7,566 bases of DNA from Chlamydia trachomatis (lineage in GTDB: Bacteria > Chlamydiota > Chlamydiia > Chlamydiales > 2-12-FULL-49-11), in assembly GCA_945877885.1 (NCBI GenBank), contig CAMCSI010000064.1:1-7566 (forward strand), given 5' to 3'. The notes below the pieces were generated by a model, which made no database searches, was not told where the DNA came from, and was given only the letters and a program-made list of their open reading frames with translations. This document shows positions 1 through 6,761 of this stretch, in pieces. Both the position numbers and the translations under genes were made by a program. Position 1 is the stretch's first letter, and each line of letters opens with the position of its first letter.

Positions 1-6
1 ACTAAC

Positions 7-1215
7 ATGTTAGGAACAAAAATTACTATAGCGCTTACAATGCTTGCATCTTTAAATCTTTCTGCTCACGATGGGCATATAGGTGTTGCAAAAGAGACAA
101 AGCTTGTGCAAAAACAAAGTACAAGCGTTGCGCAAAAGCAAGTGGCACCAAAAAAAGAAGAATTTAAAGATTTCAGAGCATTTACAGGAAAAGTTCTTGG
201 AAATGATGTAAGACTTCGTCTACATGCCGATGTAGAATCACCAATTATTAATCAAATAGATAAAAATGAACTCCTTGTTGTAGTGGGTGAAAAAAAAGAT
301 TTTTATGTGGTTGAAGCACCAAGCTCCATGAAAGTATATGTTTTTAGAAGTTTTGTATTAGATGGTGTTGCAGAAGGAAATGGTATTAATATCCGTTTAC
401 ACCCAGAACTTACTGCACCAGTTGTTGGATACCTTACTTCAGGTGATCCTGTAAATGGTAAAATCAGTGAGAAAAATCACAAATGGATTGAGTTTACTCC
501 CCCATCAAATGTACATTTTTACATTGCTAAAGAATATCTAGAAAAAGTTGGTGGTCCAGAAGAGAAGGAAATCCATGATCAAAAAATGGCCAATCTTAAC
601 TCACTTATTGAGTCATCAAATTTATTTGCTCAATCTGAGATGTTAAAACCATTTGATGAAATAAACTTTCCAAAAATCACCTCAAGTTTTTCAGAAATCA
701 TTGAAGATTATTCTGAATTTGCAAAATCTGTGACAGCTGTAAAAGAGAGTCTTGGAAAACTTCAAGAAGATTATCTTCAAAAGAAACTTTCTTACCTTGA
801 AAATAAGGCACTAATTTTAAGCAAAAATATCCACTCAGGGTCTGATTCTGCTTTAATGCTCGGTGGACAAACAGCGCTTACTGCAAAAGATAGAACAAGG
901 CTTTGGGAAGGTGTTGAAACAGCTTTATTTAATACATGGGCAAGATCTCATATGAATAAAACAATGACAGATTTCTATGAGCAACAAAAGTTTAAAAGCA
1001 CAAGAATTTCAGGTATTGTAGAAGCTTATAACGATCCTGTAAAGAACAAGCCAGGTAGCTATGTTATAAGAGATAGAGACTTTCCTCGAGCTTATCTATA
1101 TAGCACGATGGTAGATCTACACAACCATGTAGGTCAATATGTAACCCTTGTTGTAAGTGAAAGACCAAACAACAACTTTGCATTCCCAGCCTACTTTGTA
1201 ATGGATGTAGAATAA
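7..1215 (+). CDS. Exported tandem bacterial SH3 (SH3b) domain protein with OB-like C-terminus
   Basis: This 402-residue protein begins with a typical Sec signal peptide: Lys5, a hydrophobic core at residues 6-18, and probable cleavage after LSA at 18-20. A Lys/Gln-rich linker follows to about 55. Two SH3b-like repeats come next, at about 58-118 and 119-180. Each has the pattern V/I-R-L-R/H-x-H at its first strand (VRLRLHADVESP, then INIRLHPELTAP), and the second carries Trp160. Residues 190-310 are predominantly helical and charged. Residues 328-402 alternate beta-type segments (RISGIVEAYNDP, GQYVTLVVSERP, FAFPAYFVMD) and resemble an OB fold, which is my inference. SH3b domains in exported bacterial proteins usually bind peptidoglycan or cell-surface peptides, so a periplasmic or envelope role is likely but unproven. 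Only six bases precede the ATG, so no ribosome site can be judged. The signal peptide supports this start. A strong intrinsic terminator lies 28 bases after the stop. I cannot give a gene name. Confidence 0.85.
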   Translation: MLGTKITIALTMLASLNLSAHDGHIGVAKETKLVQKQSTSVAQKQVAPKKEEFKDFRAFTGKVLGNDVRLRLHADVESPIINQIDKNELLVVVGEKKDFYVVEAPSSMKVYVFRSFVLDGVAEGNGINIRLHPELTAPVVGYLTSGDPVNGKISEKNHKWIEFTPPSNVHFYIAKEYLEKVGGPEEKEIHDQKMANLNSLIESSNLFAQSEMLKPFDEINFPKITSSFSEIIEDYSEFAKSVTAVKESLGKLQEDYLQKKLSYLENKALILSKNIHSGSDSALMLGGQTALTAKDRTRLWEGVETALFNTWARSHMNKTMTDFYEQQKFKSTRISGIVEAYNDPVKNKPGSYVIRDRDFPRAYLYSTMVDLHNHVGQYVTLVVSERPNNNFAFPAYFVMDVE

Positions 1216-1243
1216 CCTCTACGTAGAAAATTCATTCCCTATC

Positions 1244-1276
1244 AAAAGCTGAAGATCACCTCTTCAGCTTTTTTTT
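1244..1276 (+). terminator. Intrinsic (Rho-independent) terminator of the SH3-domain gene
   Basis: A perfect 12-base-pair stem (AAAAGCTGAAGA at 1244-1255, TCTTCAGCTTTT at 1261-1272) closes a five-base loop (TCACC). It runs directly into a tract of eight T residues at 1269-1276. It starts 28 bases after the stop codon of the upstream gene. The T-tract is on the + strand only, so it ends rightward transcription and should not stop rmuC transcripts from the right. Confidence 0.9.
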
Positions 1277-1339
1277 ATCTTAACAAACTACTTTTACGCA
1301 ATCAAAACCGCCTCGATCAACTTAAGCCGATATTTACTT

Positions 1340-1553
1340 ATTTTAAACCACCCGCAAGCAAAGCTTGCTAGAGAGCACAAAGCTCACAGAGGGGAAAAAA
1401 GACGATATTTATATTTTTTATTATTACATTTTTTTATTCATGTTAATGGGGGTAAAAAAATACTTTATGATTGTAAGGGGTTCAAAAAGATTTTAATGTT
1501 TTTCTTTGTGAGCTTTGTGTTCTCTAGCAAGCTTTGCTTGCGGGTGGTGATAT
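1340..1553. repeat. 214-base palindromic element with 42-base terminal inverted repeats (MITE-like)
   Basis: The arms at 1347-1388 and 1507-1548 are reverse complements over 42 bases with a single mismatch (1375 against 1520). They enclose a 118-base AT-rich core with no usable reading frame. Each arm contains a smaller palindrome: GCAAGC-AAA-GCTTGC at 1354-1368 in the left arm, and its complement in the right arm. The outer ends (ATTTTAAACCACCCGC at 1340-1355 and CGGGTGGTGATAT at 1541-1553) recur in the same relative order on the minus strand of the short palindrome at 4107-4146. This makes it one member of a repeat family. It lies in the convergent gap between the SH3 gene and rmuC. I see no transposase and no clear target-site duplication. 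It could be a non-autonomous insertion element or a large RNA hairpin. Confidence 0.75.
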
Positions 1554-1563
1554 TGCATTTTTA

Positions 1564-1590
1564 ATTCACCCATACGTATAGTGAGTGAAT
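1564..1590. other. Small hairpin in the gap downstream of rmuC
   Basis: ATTCACCC (1564-1571) pairs with GAGTGAAT (1583-1590) apart from one mismatch, which becomes a G-U wobble in the minus-strand transcript. The 11-base loop includes the palindrome TACGTA. It lies 55 bases beyond the rmuC stop. Neither strand has a U-tract on the 3' side (the T-runs lie 5' of the stem), so it is not a canonical intrinsic terminator. It could still be the 3' end structure of the rmuC message. The rest of the 1216-1644 gap is accounted for by the terminator and the 214-base element; I see nothing else in it. Confidence 0.3.
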
Positions 1591-1644
1591 CACAAAAAAA
1601 GAGAGTAATCTTTGAATCTTTGGTTCTATTATATTTAGAATTGG

Positions 1645-2901
1645 CTATTCCATGCTAATTTCATCTTCGTCCAATTCTAAACCTTGAATCGTACGAATTT
1701 GATTATCTATTGGCTCAAATGGCGAAAGTATAATATCACCAGAAGAAGCGCCAAGCTCATTAAATTTTCTTGCAGAACTTAACACCCTTCGCTCAAATGT
1801 ACCGATCGTCTTATTATATCCATCTACAGACATATTTAACGACTTTCCAAGGGAAGTGAGATGTTTACTCATATCATGCAACCGCTTATAAAGATCCATC
1901 CCAATACTTTGTATCAATTTGGCATTTGTGGTCATTGCTTCATTTTTCCAGCCGTAAGCTACCGCTCGTAGCAGTCCTATAAGGGTGGTTGGAGTGGCAA
2001 GGATTACACCAAGGCTTGCTCCATATTCTAGTAATGTTGGATCAACTTGCATCGCTGAGGAAAAAAACACCTCTGATGGAAGAAATAACACAACAAATTC
2101 TGGGGTATTTGTAAAACCTTCGTAATATTTTTTCTTCGATAACATTTGAATATGATTTTTTAAATGACGCGCGTGTCGCTTGATTTGCTCCTCTTTTTCA
2201 CCCATGTCATCTGTTGCTAAAGCTCGTAAAAATCCTTCAAAAGGGGCTTTTGAGTCGACGATAATACATCTATCCTCGGAAAGCTTAATGGTCATATCAG
2301 GGCGAATTCGGCCACTTTCTGTCTCTTCCACATTTTGCTCTAAAAAGTCACAGTAATTTAACATCCCAGATATTTCAATCACCCGTTTTAATTGCATTTC
2401 CCCCCAAAGACCCCGAATTTCTGGCTTAGAAAGTGCATCTTTTAAATTCACCGTCTCTTTAAGAAGTGTCTTTTCAGATTCAACCATCTGCTTCATTTGT
2501 TCAGATAATGACTCTTTATCCACCTTCCTATCCTTTTCCATCACCGCAAGCTTTTCTGTAAGCTTATTTAGTGACTCTTTCATAGGATTTACAAGTTCAG
2601 AAAGAACCCTTCCACGTCTATCCTCTTCTCTAGATGCTTTTTCCTCCATTTTCTCTAAGGCATCTGCCGAGATCCCCTTCACCACATCTTTTAGCCGCTC
2701 TTTAGACTCATCTATCAATACAAGCTTACTTTCAAAACTTTTATTTTGCTCAATTAAGGAGGTTTCAAGCTTTGCATTTTCAATCTGCAAAAGAGTAAAC
2801 CGCTCCTTCAACCCCTTAAGTTCAACGATTTTTCCCCTACAAAACAGTGCTAAAAATCCAAGAACTAAAAAAAAGGCTACAGCCATCAATATCATCAACA
2901 T
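1645..2901 (-). CDS. rmuC: RmuC family protein (DNA recombination / genome maintenance)
   Basis: This 418-residue protein has the full RmuC layout. A membrane anchor spans residues 2-20 (LMILMAVAFFLVLGFLALF). A long charged coiled-coil region runs from about 25 to 155. The RmuC core covers about 160-380 and shows GLWGEMQL (164-171), RPDMTIKL (200-207), IIVDSKAPFEGF (213-224), FVVLFLPSEVFF (269-280) and ATPTTLIGLLRAVAYGWK (302-319). Glu168, Asp202, Asp216 and Lys218 fit the PD-(D/E)xK nuclease pattern proposed for the family. RmuC was linked genetically to inversion at short inverted repeats in Escherichia coli; its biochemical substrate is not settled. The start is well supported: AGGAGA (2908-2913) ends six bases before the ATG, and the hydrophobic anchor follows at once. 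It diverges from the kinase-like gene across a 120-base spacer. It precedes pssA in the same order as in Chlamydia, but here with a gene inserted between them. Confidence 0.95.
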   Translation of the reverse strand: MLMILMAVAFFLVLGFLALFCRGKIVELKGLKERFTLLQIENAKLETSLIEQNKSFESKLVLIDESKERLKDVVKGISADALEKMEEKASREEDRRGRVLSELVNPMKESLNKLTEKLAVMEKDRKVDKESLSEQMKQMVESEKTLLKETVNLKDALSKPEIRGLWGEMQLKRVIEISGMLNYCDFLEQNVEETESGRIRPDMTIKLSEDRCIIVDSKAPFEGFLRALATDDMGEKEEQIKRHARHLKNHIQMLSKKKYYEGFTNTPEFVVLFLPSEVFFSSAMQVDPTLLEYGASLGVILATPTTLIGLLRAVAYGWKNEAMTTNAKLIQSIGMDLYKRLHDMSKHLTSLGKSLNMSVDGYNKTIGTFERRVLSSARKFNELGASSGDIILSPFEPIDNQIRTIQGLELDEDEISME

Positions 2902-2913
2902 TACTTATCTCCT

Positions 2914-2952
2914 AAAAAACTTCATTTTACTTTAAAAATGGATAAAACCCAA
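2914..2952 (-). promoter_or_regulatory. Predicted sigma-70-type promoter of rmuC
   Basis: On the minus strand, TTGGGT (2947-2952) is followed after 17 bases by TAAAAT (2924-2929). These match three and five of six bases of the -35 and -10 consensus. Transcription would start near 2917, leaving a leader of about 15 bases that carries the AGGAGA ribosome site at 2908-2913. The spacer is very AT-rich, so other -10 sequences are possible. Confidence 0.4.
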
Positions 2953-3021
2953 GAAATAGATGTTAGATATATAGTAATAGTTTTAGTTAACTTTAATTAT
3001 ATATTTTGAGATAATATTATT

Positions 3022-4056
3022 ATGAAAAGTACAATATTAGCATTATCTTTATTATTAAATAGTTATTCACTTCCAATCCCAATGGAGAAAGCCTCTAATT
3101 ACGATAAAAAAATGGAGGTGGTGGTACCGGACGAAGATCTTGAAATAGTTAAAAATAGATTTTTTAATTCAGACTATCTGGTTTTCAAAAAATTAGTTGC
3201 TAATGAGGATATGTCTGAATCAGGAAAAGGCAGTACGATATATTTTGTTTACACATCAGGGGGCAAGCCTTTAGCTATTATTAAAAAGCTTCCTATTCAT
3301 GATGAATATGATCGAAAAGAGCTTAAGGATGAACTATCTTCCCTACATGAAACCTACTTTTATAATGCAAAATATTTTAATGTCCCGAAATTGATAGGGA
3401 CTGCAGAATTTAGGAGCGAGGATGACTCTAACGCTTATATTATAGAAACAGTTGCCCAGGGTAAATCTATAAATACGCTCATAAAAGATACAGGTAAGGC
3501 AAATGCATCAAAAAGGGTAATTGCTTACCGAACATTAAAAGCCTCTGTGGAAGGGGCGGCTAAATCATTTGCAGAGTTTCATAATCTAAAGAAAACTTCC
3601 TCCTACTCCCCTTACTATGATGAATATTATGAAGATAAAGCAGATGGCGCATTTAAAGGTCCTTATGGAATGATTCATGGGGATGCTCACCTAGGTAACA
3701 TTTTTTATGATAGCAAATCAAATACGACAACATTTATTGATCTATCCTTCATGCCAAGATCCATTGAAGGGGCGCCTGTTGGCTTAGATAGTGGGAAGTT
3801 TCTTTTTTTCTTAGAAGGTCTCTCTTCTTTTTATGGATTAACCCCTGAAGAAACCAACGAGTTAACCGAACTTTACATTCACACCTATCTTTATCATAAC
3901 AAAAAAATGACCAAAGAGCTGATAAATGATTATACCCTTTTGGCGTGTAAAGATTTTGCCTACCCAGTGGATAATAAGTTGGAGGGAAAAATCTCACAAG
4001 ATGGTCATTTATACAGGGTGGCTATGGAAAAAATCAATTCTTCTTCAGTGGTCTAA
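3022..4056 (+). CDS. Putative exported APH/choline-kinase-like phosphotransferase
   Basis: This 344-residue protein carries the hallmarks of the aminoglycoside phosphotransferase / choline kinase fold. There is an N-lobe beta sheet with a candidate ATP-binding lysine at Lys88 or Lys89 (LAIIKKLP, 84-91). A helix has candidate pairing glutamates (about Glu104-Glu110), and a hinge-like segment reads IIETVAQGKSI (140-150). The catalytic loop HGDAHLGN is at 219-226 (Asp221 base, Asn226 metal ligand). The metal-binding Asp240 lies in FIDLSF, and LDSGKFL (255-261) matches the family's downstream motif. Residues 1-16 or so look like a short Sec signal peptide (Lys2, then ILALSLLL), which is odd for an ATP-dependent enzyme. 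No good Shine-Dalgarno sequence precedes the ATG, only GAG at 3008-3010. An internal start at Met21 would remove the signal, but it too lacks a ribosome site. The substrate is unknown. The gene diverges from rmuC and converges on pssA. Confidence 0.72.
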   Translation: MKSTILALSLLLNSYSLPIPMEKASNYDKKMEVVVPDEDLEIVKNRFFNSDYLVFKKLVANEDMSESGKGSTIYFVYTSGGKPLAIIKKLPIHDEYDRKELKDELSSLHETYFYNAKYFNVPKLIGTAEFRSEDDSNAYIIETVAQGKSINTLIKDTGKANASKRVIAYRTLKASVEGAAKSFAEFHNLKKTSSYSPYYDEYYEDKADGAFKGPYGMIHGDAHLGNIFYDSKSNTTTFIDLSFMPRSIEGAPVGLDSGKFLFFLEGLSSFYGLTPEETNELTELYIHTYLYHNKKMTKELINDYTLLACKDFAYPVDNKLEGKISQDGHLYRVAMEKINSSSVV

Positions 4057-4106
4057 TGTAGTATTCTAATGTTGAATTGAGCGATCAAAGCCTAAGTCAA
4101 ATGACT

Positions 4107-4146
4107 ATATCACCACCCGGGGCAAAGCGAGCGGGTGGTTTAAAAT
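4107..4146. repeat. Short palindromic repeat related to the 214-base element
   Basis: ACCACCCG (4112-4119) and CGGGTGGT (4132-4139) form a perfect eight-base-pair stem around a 12-base loop. Read on the minus strand, its outer ends (16 bases at 4131-4146 and 13 bases at 4107-4119) are identical to the two ends of the 214-base element at 1340-1553, including flanks outside the palindrome (ATTTTAAA and GATAT). It therefore looks like a short or internally deleted copy in the opposite orientation. It sits in the 117-base convergent gap between the kinase-like gene and pssA. It may act as a two-way transcription barrier or message 3' end, although only three T residues follow it on the + strand and none usefully on the minus strand. 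Confidence 0.65.
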
Positions 4147-4173
4147 CTGCAAATACCTGCTTCATTAACTAAA

Positions 4174-4953
4174 TTAAGGTTTGTTTTTCTTAAGCTTAGA
4201 ATCTTTTTTAAATGGGATAGCGCACAAAGAAAACAAAATATATCCCCAAGAAACGACGAGCAATAGCATCGTAACGTTATAAATCAAACCGTATAGAAAA
4301 AAAACAGCCATGATAGATCCTAAAAAGACTGTTCCAAATGATCTGAGGCGAAAGTTAAAACTCTTTAAACTCCCAAAACGAATTTTAGAGAGCATTAAAT
4401 AGGCTAAAAGTATCCCTATAGCAGTTAGGATCCAACTCATGGCAACTTCCCCTACATGGATCCTTTCTTTAAAAAATGGCGCGTGCAATAAAAGGTTTGG
4501 GGAGACAAAGGCCATGGCAGCTGCAGGGATGGGTAAGCCAATAAACGGTTTATTCTTTTCCTCTTTATCATTTGCTTGTTTAATATTGTATCTAACCAAC
4601 CGAAGTACACCGCAGATAGTATAAATCATGGTGGCGGAGATGGCAAAAAACGATTCCACAGTTCCTGGTTCTACAGTTGATGAGCCAAGGAACAACACAG
4701 ATGGGGCAACTCCAAAAGAGATTGCATCGGATAGACTATCAAAGGCAAGGCCAAACTCTGACTCCCCTCTCATAGCGCGTGCGACCGCACCATCTAAAAC
4801 ATCTGCAACTGCTGCAAGCAGTAAAATATAGGCCATCGTTTTTAATAAGGAAAATGTTGTGCCATCTGCCATATTCACTCGAAAAATAACAAATAATCCA
4901 CAAGCAAGGCCAAATGATGTGATTAGGTTTGGGATGATAGAAACTTTTTTCAT
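4174..4953 (-). CDS. pssA: CDP-diacylglycerol--serine O-phosphatidyltransferase (phosphatidylserine synthase)
   Basis: The 259-residue integral membrane protein transfers phosphatidate from CDP-diacylglycerol to L-serine, the first committed step to phosphatidylserine and phosphatidylethanolamine. The CDP-alcohol phosphatidyltransferase signature is complete: Asp51, Asp54-Gly55, Ala58-Arg59, Gly68, Asp72 and Asp76, with exactly the expected spacing. Hydrophobic segments are visible at about 9-25, 39-52, 78-92, 101-118, 138-157, 170-188, 207-224 and 226-246. The N-terminus MKKVSIIPNLITSFGL is typical of the bacterial type II (PssA) subfamily, as is the length. The Lys-rich tail (249-258) is probably cytoplasmic. 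PgsA is the main alternative, but the IPNLIT start and the Chlamydia-like order rmuC-pssA-nrdA favour PssA. The ATG has no Shine-Dalgarno sequence, and a perfect TATAAT lies only six bases upstream of it, so the message may be leaderless. Confidence 0.92.
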   Translation of the reverse strand: MKKVSIIPNLITSFGLACGLFVIFRVNMADGTTFSLLKTMAYILLLAAVADVLDGAVARAMRGESEFGLAFDSLSDAISFGVAPSVLFLGSSTVEPGTVESFFAISATMIYTICGVLRLVRYNIKQANDKEEKNKPFIGLPIPAAAMAFVSPNLLLHAPFFKERIHVGEVAMSWILTAIGILLAYLMLSKIRFGSLKSFNFRLRSFGTVFLGSIMAVFFLYGLIYNVTMLLLVVSWGYILFSLCAIPFKKDSKLKKNKP

Positions 4954-4988
4954 GGTCTAATTATACACTTTAGTACTTTTATCTTCCC
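4954..4988 (-). promoter_or_regulatory. Predicted pssA promoter with start-proximal -10 box
   Basis: The minus strand holds a perfect TATAAT -10 sequence at 4960-4965, ending six bases before the pssA ATG. The -35 region at 17-base spacing (GGGAAG, 4983-4988) is a poor match. Transcription would start on or next to the initiation codon, fitting the absence of a ribosome binding site. A second, weaker AT-rich -10 candidate further upstream, around 5000-5006, would give a conventional leader. Confidence 0.4.
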
Positions 4989-5034
4989 ATCTTTTTTTCT
5001 TATAAAATAAAACTTTTTATGGTAGAGCTCAGTT

Positions 5035-6684
5035 ATGCAAAGTTCTGTAAAAAAATTACGCCCTAAGGCCAACAAGCTTTTAAGTTACTCCGCCAATTGG
5101 AAAAGGGCAAATCGTGATCTAAATAAAGGGCTCGGAGAGCAAATTCAAGCTCTTTATGAAAAGGAGAGCTTTCCAAAAGCTATTGCTCTTTTTTTTGAAA
5201 TGCCCACCTTTAAAAAAGTGTTAAAAAACCTAAGCGGTGGGAGTTTATGGAAAGATGTTTACGTTTTCACTGAGGAGGATCACCATCCCCCAGAGGAGAT
5301 TCAAAAGGTGCAAAATATCACCTTAGCTTTCCAAAAGCTTTGCTCCATTTCTCACTATCCAAACTATCCAGATGACCCCATAGCAAGAGCAAAGCTCCTT
5401 ACAGAGGATCTTGAGGATTATTTTTTCGTCTTAATCAAGTTAAAAAGTTTCAAGGGAAAAGCTGCAGAAAGGGTTAAGGCTCACTTAATAGAGAATGTAA
5501 AAGACTTTTTAAAGCAGCTGAAAAAAACGTTTAAACAAAATAAGCCCCTTTTTTCCCATATTCAAGCAGAAGAATTTATTAAAGAATTGCAAGTTCTTAA
5601 AAATGTAACCCATAAGCATCTAGAGATTACCCACAAGCTACTATCATTACTTCATTTATGTGCAAAGGGTGAAGAAGGTAATGAAAATATTTGCCGTAAA
5701 ATTTTAAATCAACTGCATAGTGAAATAGAATTTGTATTTGATGCAATTGCAAAAAACGCCCCATTTTTCTTACCCTATGCCTTACGTAAATCCATTCAGG
5801 AACAGTTAAATAGTTCAAAAAATTCGGAGCAATTACACAGCTGCTTAAAAGATCTATTTAATACCGGTAAATATGAAATCATCGAAACAAAGCAAGAAAG
5901 TCATTTGCAAAATGTGAAAGAAGCTTGCTACAGCTTGCACATTTTAGAAAACAGCTTGGATCTAGCGATAAAAAAGGGGAATCTTCCCGATCAGCTGATT
6001 CATTATTATAATAACTATTATTTACCCACCAAAGAGCCATTTTCTGAAATAGAGCTATATAACTCACAGGCGGGGTATTTTTTAGCAGGATTTTATGAAA
6101 CCCAAATCACCTACTTATTAGAGCTACTTAACAATCCCCCTTCAGAAGTTCAAGCACCAGATGTAGCCACGATTTCCGGGGAAATTATCTCCTTTTTAGA
6201 AACTTATGTAAAAATCAAACCTGAACTACTTCAAATTGATATTACTGGGGCTTTTACAAATGTACATATTAAAGAGCTATCCTTTGATGATGCAAAAACT
6301 TATATCAAAAACACCCTCTCTTTTTTTCTTCCAGAAAAAAGTGAAGAGGTGTTTACCTCCCTTGAAAAACAAAGTAAGGCCATCTTAACACCCCTTTTAT
6401 CCATTTATAAAAAAATGGACCCAAAAAGTTATCCTGCCATTATCCTAAAAGAAAAGATTAAAGGGCTCTATTTATTAGACATCCCCTCATTTCAGTTAGG
6501 TTTTCACCTTTTTGGGGAAATCATTTCCACTCTTCTTATTTTAGCCTCGTTTAGTGGTCAAAATGTCCTTGAAATCGCCGAACCTTTTTTATGTGATATT
6601 TACAAATATCCAATATTTTCAATACTGCTAAATACAAAGCGGTCTAATTTACCAAAGATATTGATTAAATTGCAAATGATTTAG
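5035..6684 (+). CDS. Large helical protein of unknown function
   Basis: I do not recognise this 549-residue protein. It has no signal peptide. The first 30 residues are strongly basic (KKLRPKANK, NWKRANRDLNK). Most of the chain looks alpha-helical and Lys/Leu-rich, including a charged stretch at 134-170 (KLKSFKGKAAERVK and following) and helices at about 176-206, 221-240 and 291-315. A Tyr/Asn cluster lies at 324-329 (YYNNYY). The region 485-505 (SFQLGFHLFGEIISTLLILAS) is the most hydrophobic but is too polar for a confident membrane helix. No nuclease, ATPase or kinase motif is visible. It lies between pssA (divergent, 81-base spacer) and nrdA (same strand, 127-base gap), a position where I recall no gene in Chlamydia. 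It may be a lineage-specific cytoplasmic protein or a secreted effector. The start has only a weak ribosome site (AGAG, 5024-5027), and TATAAA at 5001-5006 could be its -10. The long uninterrupted frame argues it is a real, intact gene. Confidence 0.75.
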   Translation: MQSSVKKLRPKANKLLSYSANWKRANRDLNKGLGEQIQALYEKESFPKAIALFFEMPTFKKVLKNLSGGSLWKDVYVFTEEDHHPPEEIQKVQNITLAFQKLCSISHYPNYPDDPIARAKLLTEDLEDYFFVLIKLKSFKGKAAERVKAHLIENVKDFLKQLKKTFKQNKPLFSHIQAEEFIKELQVLKNVTHKHLEITHKLLSLLHLCAKGEEGNENICRKILNQLHSEIEFVFDAIAKNAPFFLPYALRKSIQEQLNSSKNSEQLHSCLKDLFNTGKYEIIETKQESHLQNVKEACYSLHILENSLDLAIKKGNLPDQLIHYYNNYYLPTKEPFSEIELYNSQAGYFLAGFYETQITYLLELLNNPPSEVQAPDVATISGEIISFLETYVKIKPELLQIDITGAFTNVHIKELSFDDAKTYIKNTLSFFLPEKSEEVFTSLEKQSKAILTPLLSIYKKMDPKSYPAIILKEKIKGLYLLDIPSFQLGFHLFGEIISTLLILASFSGQNVLEIAEPFLCDIYKYPIFSILLNTKRSNLPKILIKLQMI

Positions 6685-6711
6685 CCTCTTGCAAAAAATA
6701 GTTTTTTTCTC

Positions 6712-6748
6712 TGGACAAATAGTCAAGGAATACAATATATAGTATACT
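6712..6748 (+). promoter_or_regulatory. Predicted nrdA promoter
   Basis: Two overlapping readings are possible. TAGTCA (6720-6725) with TATACT (6743-6748) at 17-base spacing matches four and five of six consensus bases. TGGACA (6712-6717) with TATATA (6736-6741) at 18-base spacing matches five and four of six. In either reading the upstream NrdR box overlaps the -10 region, so bound repressor would block RNA polymerase. The leader would be about 60-70 bases and would contain the second box. Confidence 0.45.
6730..6745. promoter_or_regulatory. NrdR box 1 (upstream operator of nrdA)
   Basis: ATACAATATATAGTAT contains ACAATATATAGT (6732-6743), an exact match to the conserved ACWATATATWGT core of NrdR boxes. 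It overlaps the predicted -10 of nrdA. NrdR is a zinc-finger/ATP-cone repressor that binds paired boxes ahead of ribonucleotide reductase genes. A NrdR orthologue is known in Chlamydia; the regulator gene is not in this window. Confidence 0.8.
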
Positions 6749-6761
6749 TTGTAGACAAAAA

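Noticed and set aside
1340..1553. Insertion sequence or CRISPR reading of the inverted-repeat region
   Set aside because: There is no transposase frame, and there is one pair of inverted arms rather than regularly spaced direct repeats.
3749..3997. Leftward 82-codon frame inside the kinase-like gene
   Set aside because: It is antisense to the conserved C-lobe of the kinase-like protein, and its Trp/Cys/Arg-rich translation has no recognisable features.
4439..4831. Two rightward open frames (4439-4624 and 4628-4831) opposite pssA
   Set aside because: They are antisense to a gene with a complete CDP-alcohol phosphatidyltransferase signature, have low-complexity Ala/Ser/Thr-rich translations and lack ribosome sites.
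5921..5930. Ten-base AAGCTTGCTA shared with the arm of the 214-base element (1361-1370)
   Set aside because: The identity does not extend past ten bases, it is inside a coding region, and it contains a common HindIII-type palindrome; chance is sufficient.
5627..6067. Leftward frames 5627-5818 and 5879-6067 inside the 549-residue gene
   Set aside because: They are short and antisense to a long intact frame, with no start signals and no family resemblance.
6685..6710. A-run and T-run after the 549-residue gene as an intrinsic terminator
   Set aside because: The only pairing is six A-T pairs around TAG, with no G-C pairs, too weak to act as a terminator stem.
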